The notes under the pieces: generated by a model | What the model saw: only the letters and a program-made list of their open reading frames with translations | What the model was told of the DNA's origin: nothing | The model's database searches: none | Position numbers and translations under genes: made by a program | Shown: one piece after another, positions 20,182 to 29,218 of the stretch | How the letters are laid out: the number at the start of each line of letters is the position of its first letter | How positions within the stretch are numbered: the stretch's first letter is position 1 | Assembly (NCBI GenBank): GCA_003427395.1 | Contig: BFEA01000030.1 | Location: 3,353,017-3,392,318 of the forward strand | Origin: Chara braunii | Taxonomy: Eukaryota > Streptophyta > Charophyceae > Charales > Characeae | Direction: 5' to 3' | DNA: 39,302 nucleotides

Positions 20182-20546
20182 CCGCCCTGACACCACTGCC
20201 GGCCTTGAGTTACGAACGCCTTTTCGAACTCAGGCCTTGACACACACGCCGAAGGCTGCTTTTTGTGCCCATTACAAACTCCCATGTGACATAAACATAC
20301 TTCCCCTTTTTTTTTTTTTTCAAGCCCAGGTTGTTGTAGAAGCCGGACTCCGGACACACGGGGTTACTGCCACAGCTATTGCCTGTCCGGACACTCCCTT
20401 ATACTCCGTAAGGTCACGTCCCTACCCATCCTCTCGGCAATTCTCCTAGGGCACCCCTATCCCTAGTATCCTACCTCTGTATTGAGTACTTAGTACTATC
20501 ACCATGCTATTTCAAAGGGCGACTTGGACCAGACAGTGGTTCTAGG

Positions 20547-21000
20547 CACCGGGCCTAGGCAGGGCCAAGCACGAAGCCTGGAAAGCCCCTCCCAGCCCCA
20601 GTAGAGGCACAATCAAGCAAGCCACATTACTTGGGTACATTGGGCACCAGGCTCAAGCATTATGTCTACTTCACCTACCAACCCCCGTTCTGACATGTTT
20701 TTTCTCCTTTTTGTACAAATGTCATATAACCAGGTTGGACAAGGCCAAGCGCGATGCCTTGAAAGCCCCAGCCATCCCCAGTCGTGTGTGTGCTATATTT
20801 GTAGTACTAACTATGTGTCCTACTCTGGCATGTTCTTTCCTTTCTACAAATGCCAGATACCGAGGCTGGACAAGGCCAAGCGCGAAGCCTTTAAAGTCCC
20901 AACCAGCCCCAGTCATGTGTGTGTGTTATCTCTGTGCTATCTATGTGTCCATGGTTCTAGGTACCAAGGCCGAACAAGGACAAGTGTTGTTGGGCGCGGC
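20547..21000 (+). repeat. dispersed/tandem structured repeat, three to four units
   Basis: The words GGACAAGGCCAAGCGCGA, GCCTTGAAAGCCCC and CAGCCCCAGTCGTGTGTGTG recur at about 20733 and 20862, with a diverged copy at 20547 and a fragment at 20975. Spacing is about 130 bases between the two best. Each unit can fold with GGCTGG/CCAGCC outside and AAGGC/GCCTT inside; GGTTGG in one unit keeps the outer stem by wobble. A related copy is at 23.87-23.99 kb. Confidence 0.65.
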
Positions 21001-22537
21001 GGTCCCACACCCAAACGTAAAGTATTTAGTGTCGAACCTCACGGTCGTATGACGCAAGAGTTTTTAAACGTTTCAGTTGAAGACCACTTCGACAGTGTGT
21101 GCCAACTATACCTCTCGCGGCCCCTTGTGACAGGACAGAGACCCCGTGAGGTACAACTTACCTCTCCCTAAGGAGTTGTCACCATCCTTAGGCAGGCGTA
21201 TCCCTGCTGAGCTACTGACCCACCTGCGAAGACTTTTACATGCAATCGCAGAAGTAGGTCAATCGATGGTATTTTCCTGATCGTCATAGCATAGGTATAT
21301 ACGCGGTAGAACGCCTTAAGACTGACCTGTATATTCGTCACATACCGGGGTGTTGATCTCCCAAACCGACTTGCGAATCAGGTTGACTTTTTTAGACAGT
21401 CTTTCACGCTCAAGACAATCTTAATTAATTGTTATAATATCTCGGTTGAACTATTATGAGATTTATAAAGGTTAAATGTCGTAAGTCCAATTCCTTGGGT
21501 AATTTTTAGATTGTCGGTTTAGCTATCCAATTAACCTTTCCCTTACTTGAAGTCTCAATTAAACTTAAACTTCATATAAAATTATAAATCATGATCCATT
21601 ACAGTACTTCGCGGACTATTCCAGACCAATTACGACCTACATCTGTACCAATGCAAGAATCGCTTACACACGCAGATGCAGACACAGTTGCACTACAGAC
21701 GTCAACTTTGATGCATTCATGACTTGTCTCCCACTCTCCCGAAACTTTGAACAACATTCCTTCCTACTCCTGACTCCTTTTCATCCAGCGCCCCCCACTA
21801 GATTCAAAGTACACTGAGAGTGGTTAGGACCATTTAAGCTTAGACACAGGGGAAGTTTCATTCGTTCCTTTTTCCCTTTTTTTTAGGTGTGGGTATCACG
21901 CCATGTGGAGTTGAGTCGGAAATCTTACCGACCTTTTATCCAATAATAAAATAACTCCGGTTTCGTACGGATTCTTCTGTAACTTTTCTCCAAGAATGAT
22001 GAAGACATGTAAGCACAACATAGTCCAATACAATTTTAACATCCCTTTTTCCATACCATCATCTAAAAGATGTCCTCTAGAGAATGCGACTCTGAAGGTC
22101 GCAAGACTCGCAACCACCGGTCCTTATGAATGTTAGAAGTAACTTTTGTTCTAGTTCTAACTCTAGCTAGTTGCAAAGTTGTTACCTCACAGTTTGTGCA
22201 ATGTACGTATAATGAACAATAATTCACTCTCTTAATCTTGGGTAATGCTCAGTTAACCCGTTATAATATTTATTGCCACCAACCTAACTTTCTCCTTTTT
22301 GACTTTCTTGGCACGGTCCCTGTCTTCCTTATTTTCTTATAATTGATTCAATATTCCGTATATGCTTCTTCTTTTACAATTGCACAAGACAACATCATCA
22401 ATCTCATCTACACCATAATCATAAGATAGAGATCAGTCAAGATGTTCCAAGATCGTATGACAGGTCACACAAGGCCTACCATTCCCACCTATATAGGATC
22501 AAATAGTGATTGTCGTCAATTGATTAGTCTTTTGCGG
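21001..22537. other. AT-rich unassigned DNA
   Basis: No coding motif is recognised. A minus-strand open frame (22117-21896, 73 codons) carries no family signature. Composition shifts to AT-rich after about 21.2 kb, unlike the flanking repeats. Confidence 0.4.
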
Positions 22538-22868
22538 GACCTTACTTTTTCCCGATCACGGAAAAAGGTCTTTCGATAGTAAGGTAGATCTCTCGGGATC
22601 TACTCATCCTGCTATCGCCCAAGTCGGTCGACGATAAGGTAGACCTCACGGAGCCGTGCCCCTCCTATCACCATTAATTGGTGCCTGTTGGTAATGGGTC
22701 AGGCCTCACGGAGCCTCACTCCTCCTATTCACAAACTTTTATTTGTGTAAGGCTTGCTGGTAATAAGGAAGACCTCACGGGACATCGCTTCTCTTACTAC
22801 CACATCCCTCTCTCAAAGCAAATAGTTAATAGGGCATAACTCACGAGGTCTTGCTTGTCCTATCACCC
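22538..22868 (+). repeat. array of about six short hairpins around ACCTCACGG
   Basis: Units recur about every 55-70 bases. Their outer stems are: GACCTT.../...AAGGTC (22538-22570); CGATAG/CTATCG (22574-22617) with inner GGTAGATC/GATCTAC(T); GATAAGG/CCTATC (22633-22669) with inner CACGG/CCGTG; AATGGG/CCTATT (about 22693-22729); TGGTAATAAG/CTTACTACCA (22758-22802); ATAGG/CCTAT (22829-22863). Loops of the later units share ACCTCACGG or ACTCACGAGG. Stem sequences change between units while pairing is largely kept. Function unknown; decay of a palindromic tandem repeat is the simple alternative. Confidence 0.6.
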
Positions 22869-23860
22869 TTGCAAATTTTTATCTCGAAGAACTCCACCAC
22901 TTTACTTCAACTCTCTCATCTTTGAAGTAAGGGCACATCCATGTCATAGATGATTTGGAAGTTTTTAAGTAAGTTCGGTAGGCCACACAGACCCACATCC
23001 CATGACTGAGGCAACTCAAACCTAGGTAATTCACTCAGGAACTTCCTTTTAATGTGCACTTCCAAGAATCTTTCGAGTGACCTTTGATCCATGCTAGTTT
23101 AGCTTAAGAAGATGCGAGTGTTAGTTGAATGTTTGACAATAAAATACTTAGTCAAAACTTTCGCATTCATAACGCTATGGTCAATATAAAATAATCTCAA
23201 CAACCATAGCCATACACAATCTAATAACCCTCACACTATTTAACTAATCTTTTTATGATCCAATCTTTATCAATGCAAGAAGGATCTACGAAGAAGCCTC
23301 ACGAAGTCCATATCCCCACCACCACATCCATCCAAAATAAACATGCACATAGTGAGATAGCTCATACGAGAGCTTCTTGTTTTCACTATGTTTTCTTTCC
23401 AAAAATAGTTCGACATACTCAATCCATATCTGAATCGTTTTTCATACGGCCAGACCCTCCTACGGCGGATCGAACCGCTGATTTTTCCGTATACCAACGG
23501 ACTCGGCGTCTGTGGACTCCGACCGATTAATTAATTCCAGCCACATGGCCAAAATTATGACTAATGCTGAATTATCGACGTTGTACTTTGTACGACTTCC
23601 AACACTCGACTAACCCTCTACCCTTTTGTGGTAGGAGGTTACAACAACTTTAGATGCGTCACGACGGCATGCACGACCATTTATCAAACTCGTTTCATCT
23701 TATATGCCTCGCCGTTAACGGTCCAGGGTCCGTCCAAGATGTCACACTACGACACTCAAGTCTTTTTTACTCTAAACCGGCTCCTTCATAGCGGTCGTCA
23801 CGCCATTGTGTCCATTGTAAAAACATGGGCAAATACCCTAATAAGGTTAGGAGTATTTGC
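22869..23860. other. AT-rich unassigned DNA
   Basis: No gene is recognised. A minus-strand GGTTCGATCC (plus 23466-23475) matches a pol III B box within a small GCGG/CCGC stem, but no A box or acceptor stem accompanies it. Open frames at 23255-23530 and 23628-23936 lack motifs. Confidence 0.4.
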
Positions 23861-23867
23861 TCTGACG

Positions 23868-23995
23868 ACGCGAAGCCTTGAGAACCCCTGCTTTCCCCGA
23901 TCGTGTAAGTATATATGCCATGGTTTCAGATATTGAGGCTGGATACAGGTAAGCATGAAGCTTTGAAAACCCTGCCAGCCCCTGTTGTAGTGTGG
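23868..23995 (+). repeat. distant copies of the 20.5-21.0 kb repeat
   Basis: GCGAAGCCTTGAGAACCCCTG (23876 on) and GAGGCTGGATACAGGTAAGC, ATGAAGCTTTGAAAACCCTG, CCAGCCCCTG (23934 on) parallel the 20.7-20.9 kb units. The outer GGCTGG/CCAGCC stem is kept. Confidence 0.55.
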
Positions 23996-24081
23996 ACCGC
24001 CACCAAGCCCCAGATGACTTGCGTATGCATAGAGTTGTACTGCCATGTGAATAGTGAACCTATCTGTGAAAGACCGCCCCC

Positions 24082-24157
24082 CCAAAGTCTCTAGCCAGAC
24101 TCGAACCCATGCCCTTTGTTATGTAACAGCAGTGCCCTACCATATGTGTTACGCTGT
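24082..24157 (-). pseudogene. tRNA-like relic (SINE head or tRNA pseudogene)
   Basis: On the minus strand GGTAGGGCAC resembles the end of a D-arm, TGTTACATAACA the anticodon region and GGGTTCGAGTC (plus 24098-24108) a B box, at roughly tRNA spacing. The T-stem does not pair cleanly and no acceptor stem can be drawn, so it is not a working gene. I will not assign an amino acid. Confidence 0.45.
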
Positions 24158-24324
24158 GAATTGATGCCAACGTATGATATCCCAGAACAGGGAAGAACAC
24201 CAGAGCAATCAATGACCACATCAAACAACCCACACATAGTCAAGATCCAGCATACAACAACCCGGGCCAAGTCCTCGACCAATACAGGCAGCGTCAGTGC
24301 CTTGACCGAAGTCCAAGATGGCTC

Positions 24325-24488
24325 TTTTTTTTTTTTTTTTTTTTTAAAAACAACCCGGGTGGATGCTAGGGGAGCTGATATGAGCAGACACCCCTAGCAC
24401 CTCCTGGGAGCAACACCCCTAGCACCTCCTGGGAACCTCCATCTATTGGTGGGGAGCAACACCTGATGGAAAACGGGTCCAGCATCCC
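24325..24488 (-). mobile_element. SINE-like copy f with T-run and internal duplication
   Basis: The T-run at 24325-24345 is the A-tail on the minus strand. The 5' module is at 24438-24488 (CTCCATCTATTGGTGGGGAG, CAACACCTGATGGAAAACGG, GTCCAGCATCCC). Between them a 25-base unit (ACACCCCTAGCACCTCCTGG...) is present twice in tandem, at 24388 and 24413. Confidence 0.65.
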
Positions 24489-24713
24489 TCAGATACAACT
24501 TTCAAAGCACAATGAATGTTTGGGCATTTTGGTCGTGGTGTCATTATTCTGGAGCTACCTCCTATCCCTCCGGGCTGCATGTGTTTCCCACTCCCTTTGT
24601 ATAGCTCCTACTTACTAGTGGCCAAGCCCCCCGGGGAAGCTGCCTGCCCAGTCTTTACGTCTACATCTACTCTCCCCCTACTGCTGACGGCGGACCACTA
24701 TCCCAGGTAACTA
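24489..24713. other. unassigned DNA
   Basis: Short stretch between the SINE-like copy and the next foldback; nothing recognised. Confidence 0.35.
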
Positions 24714-25048
24714 GCATTTCGTTAAAATTGACATTTTTTACTATTTTCACGAAATTGGGCATCCAAGAAAAAAATGAGCTTTTTAGTGTGTTTTTGTGCC
24801 CACGACATCGGACCATTGATGGTCCGGCGTCCTGGGGACTTCGGACCATCTGATGTATCTCATCGTAAAGTACTGTCGAAATACATCCGAGGGTCAAAAA
24901 AAAAAGAAAAAAAATTGAGGCACATCAGATGGTCCGACACCATCAATGGTCTAACGTGGTCGGCGCAAAAAAAAGTAAAAAAACATTGTGCTTTCTTGGA
25001 AGTTCAATTTCGTGAAAATAGTAAAAAATGTCAATTTTAACGAAATGC
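24714..25048. repeat. foldback element FB8, cousin of FB4
   Basis: Ends GCATTTCGTTAAAATTGACA and its complement are inverted, followed inside by TTTTTTACTATTTTCACGAA on both sides. Further in, CGGACCATCTGATGT and GACCATTGATGGT occur in both arms as inverted copies around an A-rich centre near 24900. The outer 20-25 bases are similar to FB1 and FB4 (CATTTCGTC/TAAAATG/TGACAT), but the interior is different, suggesting a shared mobilising system with different cargo. The right end interrupts the minus-strand ORF beside it. Confidence 0.8.
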
Positions 25049-25457
25049 CTGTTAGGTGTGTATGCAGCCCCCCAAATGTATTGACCGTGAAGATGGTTGT
25101 GATACTAATTGATTTGGAGAGGCATAAGCGGACCACACCTTGTACCTCTCCCATTGTCTTTACTATCTTGTCAAGATCTATTATGTTGTCCTTTTCGTCA
25201 TAATGTCGGCCCTTGAACGCTGTTGAAGGGAATATCATTTTTGCTTTGTCCCCAGATTTATTCCCAGGGTGGGGCAGGGTATGGCTACGCATTGTGGAAT
25301 GCAGCTCTCCCCTCCCCAGGGTGTCCTTGTGAGAAACATCCTTGTCCAATCGTTGTGAGATGGCAATGTCCCTCGCCTCTTGTGTATCCGTCGGCGCCTC
25401 TTTTGTCGTTCGCAGACGCTCCGCTTCTTGGTCCTGCCTCGCTGAAGATTGTGACTG
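25049..25457 (-). pseudogene. hypothetical ORF fragment truncated by FB8
   Basis: A minus-strand frame is open from 25457 (after a stop at 25460-25458) down into FB8, about 136 codons of its own. No ATG is evident near the 5' end. Its first half is strongly helical and charged (DQEAERLRTTKEAP, DTQEARDIAISQRLDKD) and its composition looks coding. I know no family for it. It may be an exon or a retroelement fragment whose 3' side was replaced by the foldback insertion. A chance open frame cannot be excluded. Confidence 0.3.
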
Positions 25458-25460
25458 TTA

Positions 25461-25738
25461 GATCAGAGGGGACAGGATGGGGGGGGAGGGGTGGGGGTAT
25501 GGGGCAATGGGGGACGGATGAAGGGTAAGGGGGGAGAGGAGGGGGACGAAGCGGGTTAAGAGAGGACGGAGCGGGGTCAGGGCCATAATCATAAGAAGTA
25601 ACCTTTAAGCGTGCAGCGCGTATCCTTTTGTGGATGGGGCCCCAGGTGGAGCCTTATTGTGTCACGAGAACGAAGTTGGGTTGCAACTTGCAAGAAGGGG
25701 ACTTGGAAGGCGTGGAAAGGTCTCCTTTGCCATAATGG
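25461..25738. other. G-rich unassigned DNA
   Basis: 25480-25570 is purine- and G-rich (runs of GGGGGGAGGGG type). No gene seen. Confidence 0.4.
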
Positions 25739-26275
25739 TTATGTGGCTCTCCATTGCTTCCAGCGAATGTTAAGCTGATTGTCAAGTTCGAAAAAGATTT
25801 GGTGCGGATTCTGCCACAACAGACAGAAGGCTGTTTTTAGCGTTTCCCGAACCTCAGGGTCCGTCTCCTCCCTATAGTCTCGGATGAATTTCTTCCACGC
25901 ATCTTGCGTATGAGACCTGATATCATCTTCCAGGGCTTGTTGGGCTTGCTGCAGACCAAACTGGTGGTCCCTTCTTTCGAACGAGCACCTGGCTCTCCAG
26001 GCCAACATGAGCAGTTGCAGTCTCGTGTAAGAGAAGAGATTAGTTGCATAGGGAGACCACTTAGTCATCAGGTGCTGTTTTTAACCCGACAGCAGCAGCC
26101 CCAGGTCCCATGGGATATGCTCTCCTGTGAGGGATCGGAAGGCTGCATCCCACCATTGCCATAGTTGGGTGACCATGGGGCAGGCCAATAAAGAGTGCTC
26201 CAAAGTGGCCCTGGCCGGCGGCATTGTCCTGCCACAGTCCATGATGACTTTCTGCTGCTTTCCAGAACATAGAGC
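25739..26275 (-). pseudogene. LINE ORF2 C-terminal fragment, a second family
   Basis: Reading minus from about 26275, MDCGRTMPPARATLEHSLLA, then CPMVTQLWQWWDAAF, shows the C...H-x4-C and aromatic pattern of the zf-RVT region in LINE ORF2 proteins. After a stop near 26070 the same logic continues through an open part of 109 codons (26068-25739) with a helical, Arg/Glu-rich sequence (RLQLLMLAWRARCSFERRDH). The sequence is unlike the LINE copies at 1.9 and 13.1 kb, so this is another family. The RT domain is absent. Confidence 0.6.
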
Positions 26276-26484
26276 TCCAGAATAGGAAGATTTAAACCAC
26301 CAGTACCTCAGGGCAGTTGTCGAACTGAACCTATGGCTATCGATACGCCGACCCTTGCCGACCCTGCAGCTACAGGTGGTGCAACGTGAACAACAAAAAA
26401 AAAGAGAAACAAAGAAAAAATGATATTCTTCTTTTAGAAAAAAAAAAAAAAACAATACCCGGTTTCTCTTTTTTGCACGCAGGA
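26276..26484. other. A-rich unassigned DNA
   Basis: Contains two A-rich runs near 26393-26452. Nothing else recognised. Confidence 0.35.
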
Positions 26485-26500
26485 GTGTGTATGTGTGTAT

Positions 26501-26555
<55 letters not shown>

Positions 26556-26556
26556 N

Positions 26557-26602
<46 letters not shown>
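26485..26602 (+). repeat. (GT)n microsatellite with one N
   Basis: An interrupted start becomes pure GT from about 26510 to 26602; base 26556 is N. Length is likely an assembly estimate. Confidence 0.97.

Positions 26603-26648
<46 letters not shown>
26603..26648 (+). repeat. (GA)n microsatellite
   Basis: Pure GA directly following the GT tract, a compound microsatellite. Confidence 0.97.
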
Positions 26649-26651
<3 letters not shown>

Positions 26652-26822
26652 TCGGCGAGATTCGCGGAGCAATGTGGCGAACTCGCCAACATAGGGCCTT
26701 GTCACACCACTCTCAGAATGTGAGAAAGAAAATGTGGTGGATGCATGTGACCGATTTTGGTCATGTTCTAGCGCGAAGTTCATTCTCATTATGCGCATTT
26801 CGAAAGTGGTGTGGCGATGCCC

Positions 26823-26825
<3 letters not shown>

Positions 26826-26864
<39 letters not shown>
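26826..26864 (+). repeat. (CT)n microsatellite
   Basis: Pure CT of 39 bases. Confidence 0.97.
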
Positions 26865-26866
<2 letters not shown>

Positions 26867-26927
26867 CCAGCTGCACAACTCCATTGGTTGCCAAAGGAGA
26901 CTGAATCTTGCCGCGCCGAGCCGCACC

Positions 26928-26930
<3 letters not shown>

Positions 26931-26988
<58 letters not shown>
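26931..26988 (+). repeat. (GA)n microsatellite
   Basis: Pure GA of 58 bases, 66 bases after the CT tract and complementary to it. Confidence 0.97.
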
Positions 26989-26989
<1 letters not shown>

Positions 26990-27113
26990 GACAGTATAGT
27001 CAGCTGGCTAAATTATGGCACTGTCGGCTTTCGACAAAACGCCCCCTCAATGTTTCCCTTCGCCGCCCCACCCAGCCAAAATAGCGGCCAAATACATGTG
27101 CAGCACACATGGG

Positions 27114-27118
27114 AAAAC
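27114..27118 (+). repeat. target-site duplication AAAAC (left)
   Basis: Five bases directly before the 5' LTR, identical to 37435-37439 directly after the 3' LTR. Five bases is the usual duplication for Ty3/gypsy integrase. Confidence 0.9.
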
Positions 27119-27434
27119 TGTAGCGGACCTCTGGTTGGCCTGTGAGACCAGCCCCTTGGCCTGTTCTCACATGCCTGTGTTCTATTCGGGGGCAGTCTAG
27201 TCTAGTCCAGGCCGATACCTCTGTCGGTACAAGCCAGTCCAGTCCAGTCCCTTCACTCCGCTGGGGTATACCCCAACAGTTGTCTGTTTTCGCTCTCATT
27301 CTACACTTGCACATTTTGAAGTACGTGCGTTGGAGTCTTGCGTGGGGAGCTGCGCTGTGCATCTTGCTCCCCTCTTCTTCCTCCATCTCCATCTCTATCA
27401 CTAGCGGAGCACCAGAGCCGGTGGGTCCGCTACA
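27119..27434 (+). repeat. 5' LTR
   Basis: Begins TGTAGCGGACC and ends GGTCCGCTACA, an 11-base perfect terminal inverted repeat with the canonical TG...CA. It is 316 bases. Compared with the 3' LTR it has about a dozen substitutions and keeps two segments of about 20-26 bases that the 3' LTR lacks. It contains the palindrome TGGGGTATACCCCA (27262-27275) and CAGTC-type short repeats. The LTR should hold the promoter; no clear TATA box is seen apart from the palindrome's GTATAC. Confidence 0.92.
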
Positions 27435-27435
27435 T

Positions 27436-27447
27436 TGGTATCAGAGC
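27436..27447 (+). other. primer-binding site (initiator tRNA-Met)
   Basis: TGGTATCAGAGC lies one base after the 5' LTR. It is complementary to the 3' end of plant initiator tRNA-Met, the common primer of plant LTR retrotransposons. Confidence 0.92.
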
Positions 27448-27985
27448 GGGAACGGTCCCCGCTCCCATCCACCACCCTGCACAGCAGCGAAAACAGCCCA
27501 ACCCGACAACAAGGTTTTCGGGTTGTTTCAGGCAAACGGACGGGAAAAAGCAGGCGCAGCAGGATGTGACACGTGGCAGAAAAAGTAGGCGCGCCAAGGC
27601 CAAGGTCGCCGCACGCGCGCGCGCGCCACGCGTCCACGCTGCCCCGCCCAGCTCCGCCTGGGATTTATATTATCAAGATCCGGGAGTTTTGCTGCTGCTG
27701 GGGTTTGAACCCAGACGCCTCCTGGGCCATGCGCGTGCGTAAGCACCCTCATAACACACTCCCCATAGAGTGTAAATATCCCTGTAGCACGGCAACCTCG
27801 TGTTGAAGAGGTGCTGGCTATTTACCCCCCCCTCCCCCCCACCGGCGAGCAGCGAGCAGCGGCCAGCGAGGCAACAACGGGAGAGGCTGCTATTTACCCC
27901 CCCCCCCCCCCCCCGAGGCTGCGGCTGCCTGCGCACGCGGCCACCAGCAGTCCCACGCGGCACTTTGCTGTGGACTTGAAGACCC

Positions 27986-28023
27986 CTGTCTCTTATACAC
28001 ATCTAGATGTGTATAAGAGACAG
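27986..28023. other. Nextera mate-pair junction adapter (assembly artefact)
   Basis: CTGTCTCTTATACACATCT is followed at once by its reverse complement AGATGTGTATAAGAGACAG. This is exactly the duplicated Tn5 mosaic end left at the circularisation point of Nextera mate-pair libraries. Translating it gives the well-known contaminant peptide SYTHLDVYKRQ. The bases on either side (ACTTTGCTGTGGACTTGAAG and ACTTTGCGCTGGACTGAAG) resemble each other, suggesting the read was joined at a repeat. Confidence 0.97.
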
Positions 28024-28379
28024 ACTTTGCGCTGGACTGAAGACCCCCCTGGTTAGGGGGCTGCGCCACAACATTATTACTATTATTTTTTACTATTTCT
28101 CTACTGCTGCAGCAGCAGCTTTGCAACAGCTCAAGATTTCCCCCTGGCTAGGGGGCTGTGTGACTACGGCAGTAGGGTGGCTGATCAAGATCTCAACCAA
28201 CCCTAGATCATCATCATCATCCATCAGGGTATGCTCACACAGCACACCCTGGATCTGCAGTGCTGCAACTAGGGGCTCATCAAGATCTCAGCCCCTCTAC
28301 ATCCTCCAATTGGTTGGCTGCAGCGAAGGCCAAGACCCTCCTGGTCTTGGTATACCTTGTGCCCTTGGAGACACCAAGG

Positions 28380-28900
28380 GCCAGGTATCATTTTTCTCTC
28401 TCCTTTTCTTTCCCCCACCTTCCACTGCCTCTCTCCCCTCTTTTTACCTTCCCCACCCCACCTTTTCTCCCACTAACCACTATCTTACCCTCTTTTCTTC
28501 ATTTCTTTTCTTTTCTCTCCTCCTTCTTTCCTCTTAGTTTCTTGATCACTCTCCATCTTTCCCCATCCTCTTTCTCTCTTATTCTCTCACCCTCCTCTCC
28601 CCCAACTGCCACCACATCATCCCCCCACCTTCCACTTCCATCTTTTTCCCTCTCCCACCTATTTCTTTCTTCTCTCCATCACTTTCTCATCCTCCCTTCC
28701 TCCCCTACTTCGAATTTTTCTGTTTTTCTTTTTTTCTATCTCCCTTTTGATTTATAATTTCTCTTTTTCCAAAAATTCGAATTATCTTCTTCCCCACCTT
28801 CTTTTCTCATTTTCTGATTTATTTCATTTATTTTTCTATTTATTCTGAAAATCCGATTTTCTTTACGGCAACACTAAATCTGATTAGGTGTTAGTCTTTC
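28380..28900 (+). repeat. pyrimidine-rich tract in the leader
   Basis: About 500 bases with very few purines, mostly CT/TTC/CCT words. Frames through it give Ser/Pro/Leu/Phe-rich peptides by composition alone. Confidence 0.8.
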
Positions 28901-29079
28901 TTGTTTTCGGCACACGTTTTGACCTCGTGGCGGTAACGAAGTGCTACCGAAATTTTCTGATTTTCTCTTACTTAGTCTTTTTCGGCACACTTCGACCCCA
29001 TGGGGGTAACGAAATGCTGCCGAAATTTTTGACAAATCAGATACTTAATTTCTCCCCACCTCCTCATCCCCTTATTTAC

Positions 29080-29114
<35 letters not shown>

Positions 29115-29218
29115 TTTTTGCGGCATCTTGAAACCTAGTGTGCTTACCTTGGTCTCCCCTTTCTCCTTGGCATATTCTTGACCCCATGGGGGGTAGGAAA
29201 ATGCTGCTGAAAATTTTA
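28901..29218 (+). repeat. three copies of a TTCGGCA...TGCCGAA stem-loop repeat
   Basis: Copies at 28901-28960, 28975-29036 and 29165-29218 share TTTTCGGCACAC, GACCCCATGGGGGTAACGAA (or close) and GTGCTACCGAAATTTT. Outer TTCGGCA pairs with TGCCGAA in copy two, and the interior CCCCATGGGG is palindromic. The third copy has lost the CGG. Confidence 0.7.
29066..29118 (+). repeat. (ATTT)n microsatellite
   Basis: About 12 ATTT units with one variant unit. Confidence 0.95.

Larger units (their letters stand above)
19418..20279. repeat. long-arm inverted-repeat element FB7 enclosing an assembly gap
   Basis: Arms at 19440-19514 and 20182-20256 are reverse complements over about 75 bases with only about four differences (GCCTTCGGCGT...; CTCAAGGCCGGCAGTGGTGT; CAGGGCGG), and weaker pairing continues outward by some 20 bases. 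The right arm begins immediately after the N-run. The left interior holds a T-run, a GC core, an A-run and (GTTT)n before the gap. Long hairpins and simple repeats are hard to sequence, which probably explains the gap. Its true interior is unknown. Confidence 0.8.

Noticed and set aside
19364-20449. Long ORFs across the N-run
   Set aside because: They are open only because N codons are not stops.
20662-21171. 169-codon plus ORF
   Set aside because: It mostly translates the tandem repeat units, and two frames are open at once.
23455-23480. tRNA gene from the GGTTCGATCC B box
   Set aside because: No A box, acceptor stem or anticodon arm at proper distance.
24082-24157. Functional tRNA gene
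   Set aside because: No acceptor stem, and the T-stem does not pair; kept only as a relic.
26370-26932. VCVCVC and RERERE ORFs
   Set aside because: Microsatellite translations.
27698-27715. B-box-like T-arm in the retroelement leader as a tRNA gene
   Set aside because: Only the T-arm is visible, and this leader is affected by the assembly artefact.
27811-28056. ORFs containing SYTHLDVYKRQ or MCIRDR
   Set aside because: These peptides are translations of the sequencing adapter.
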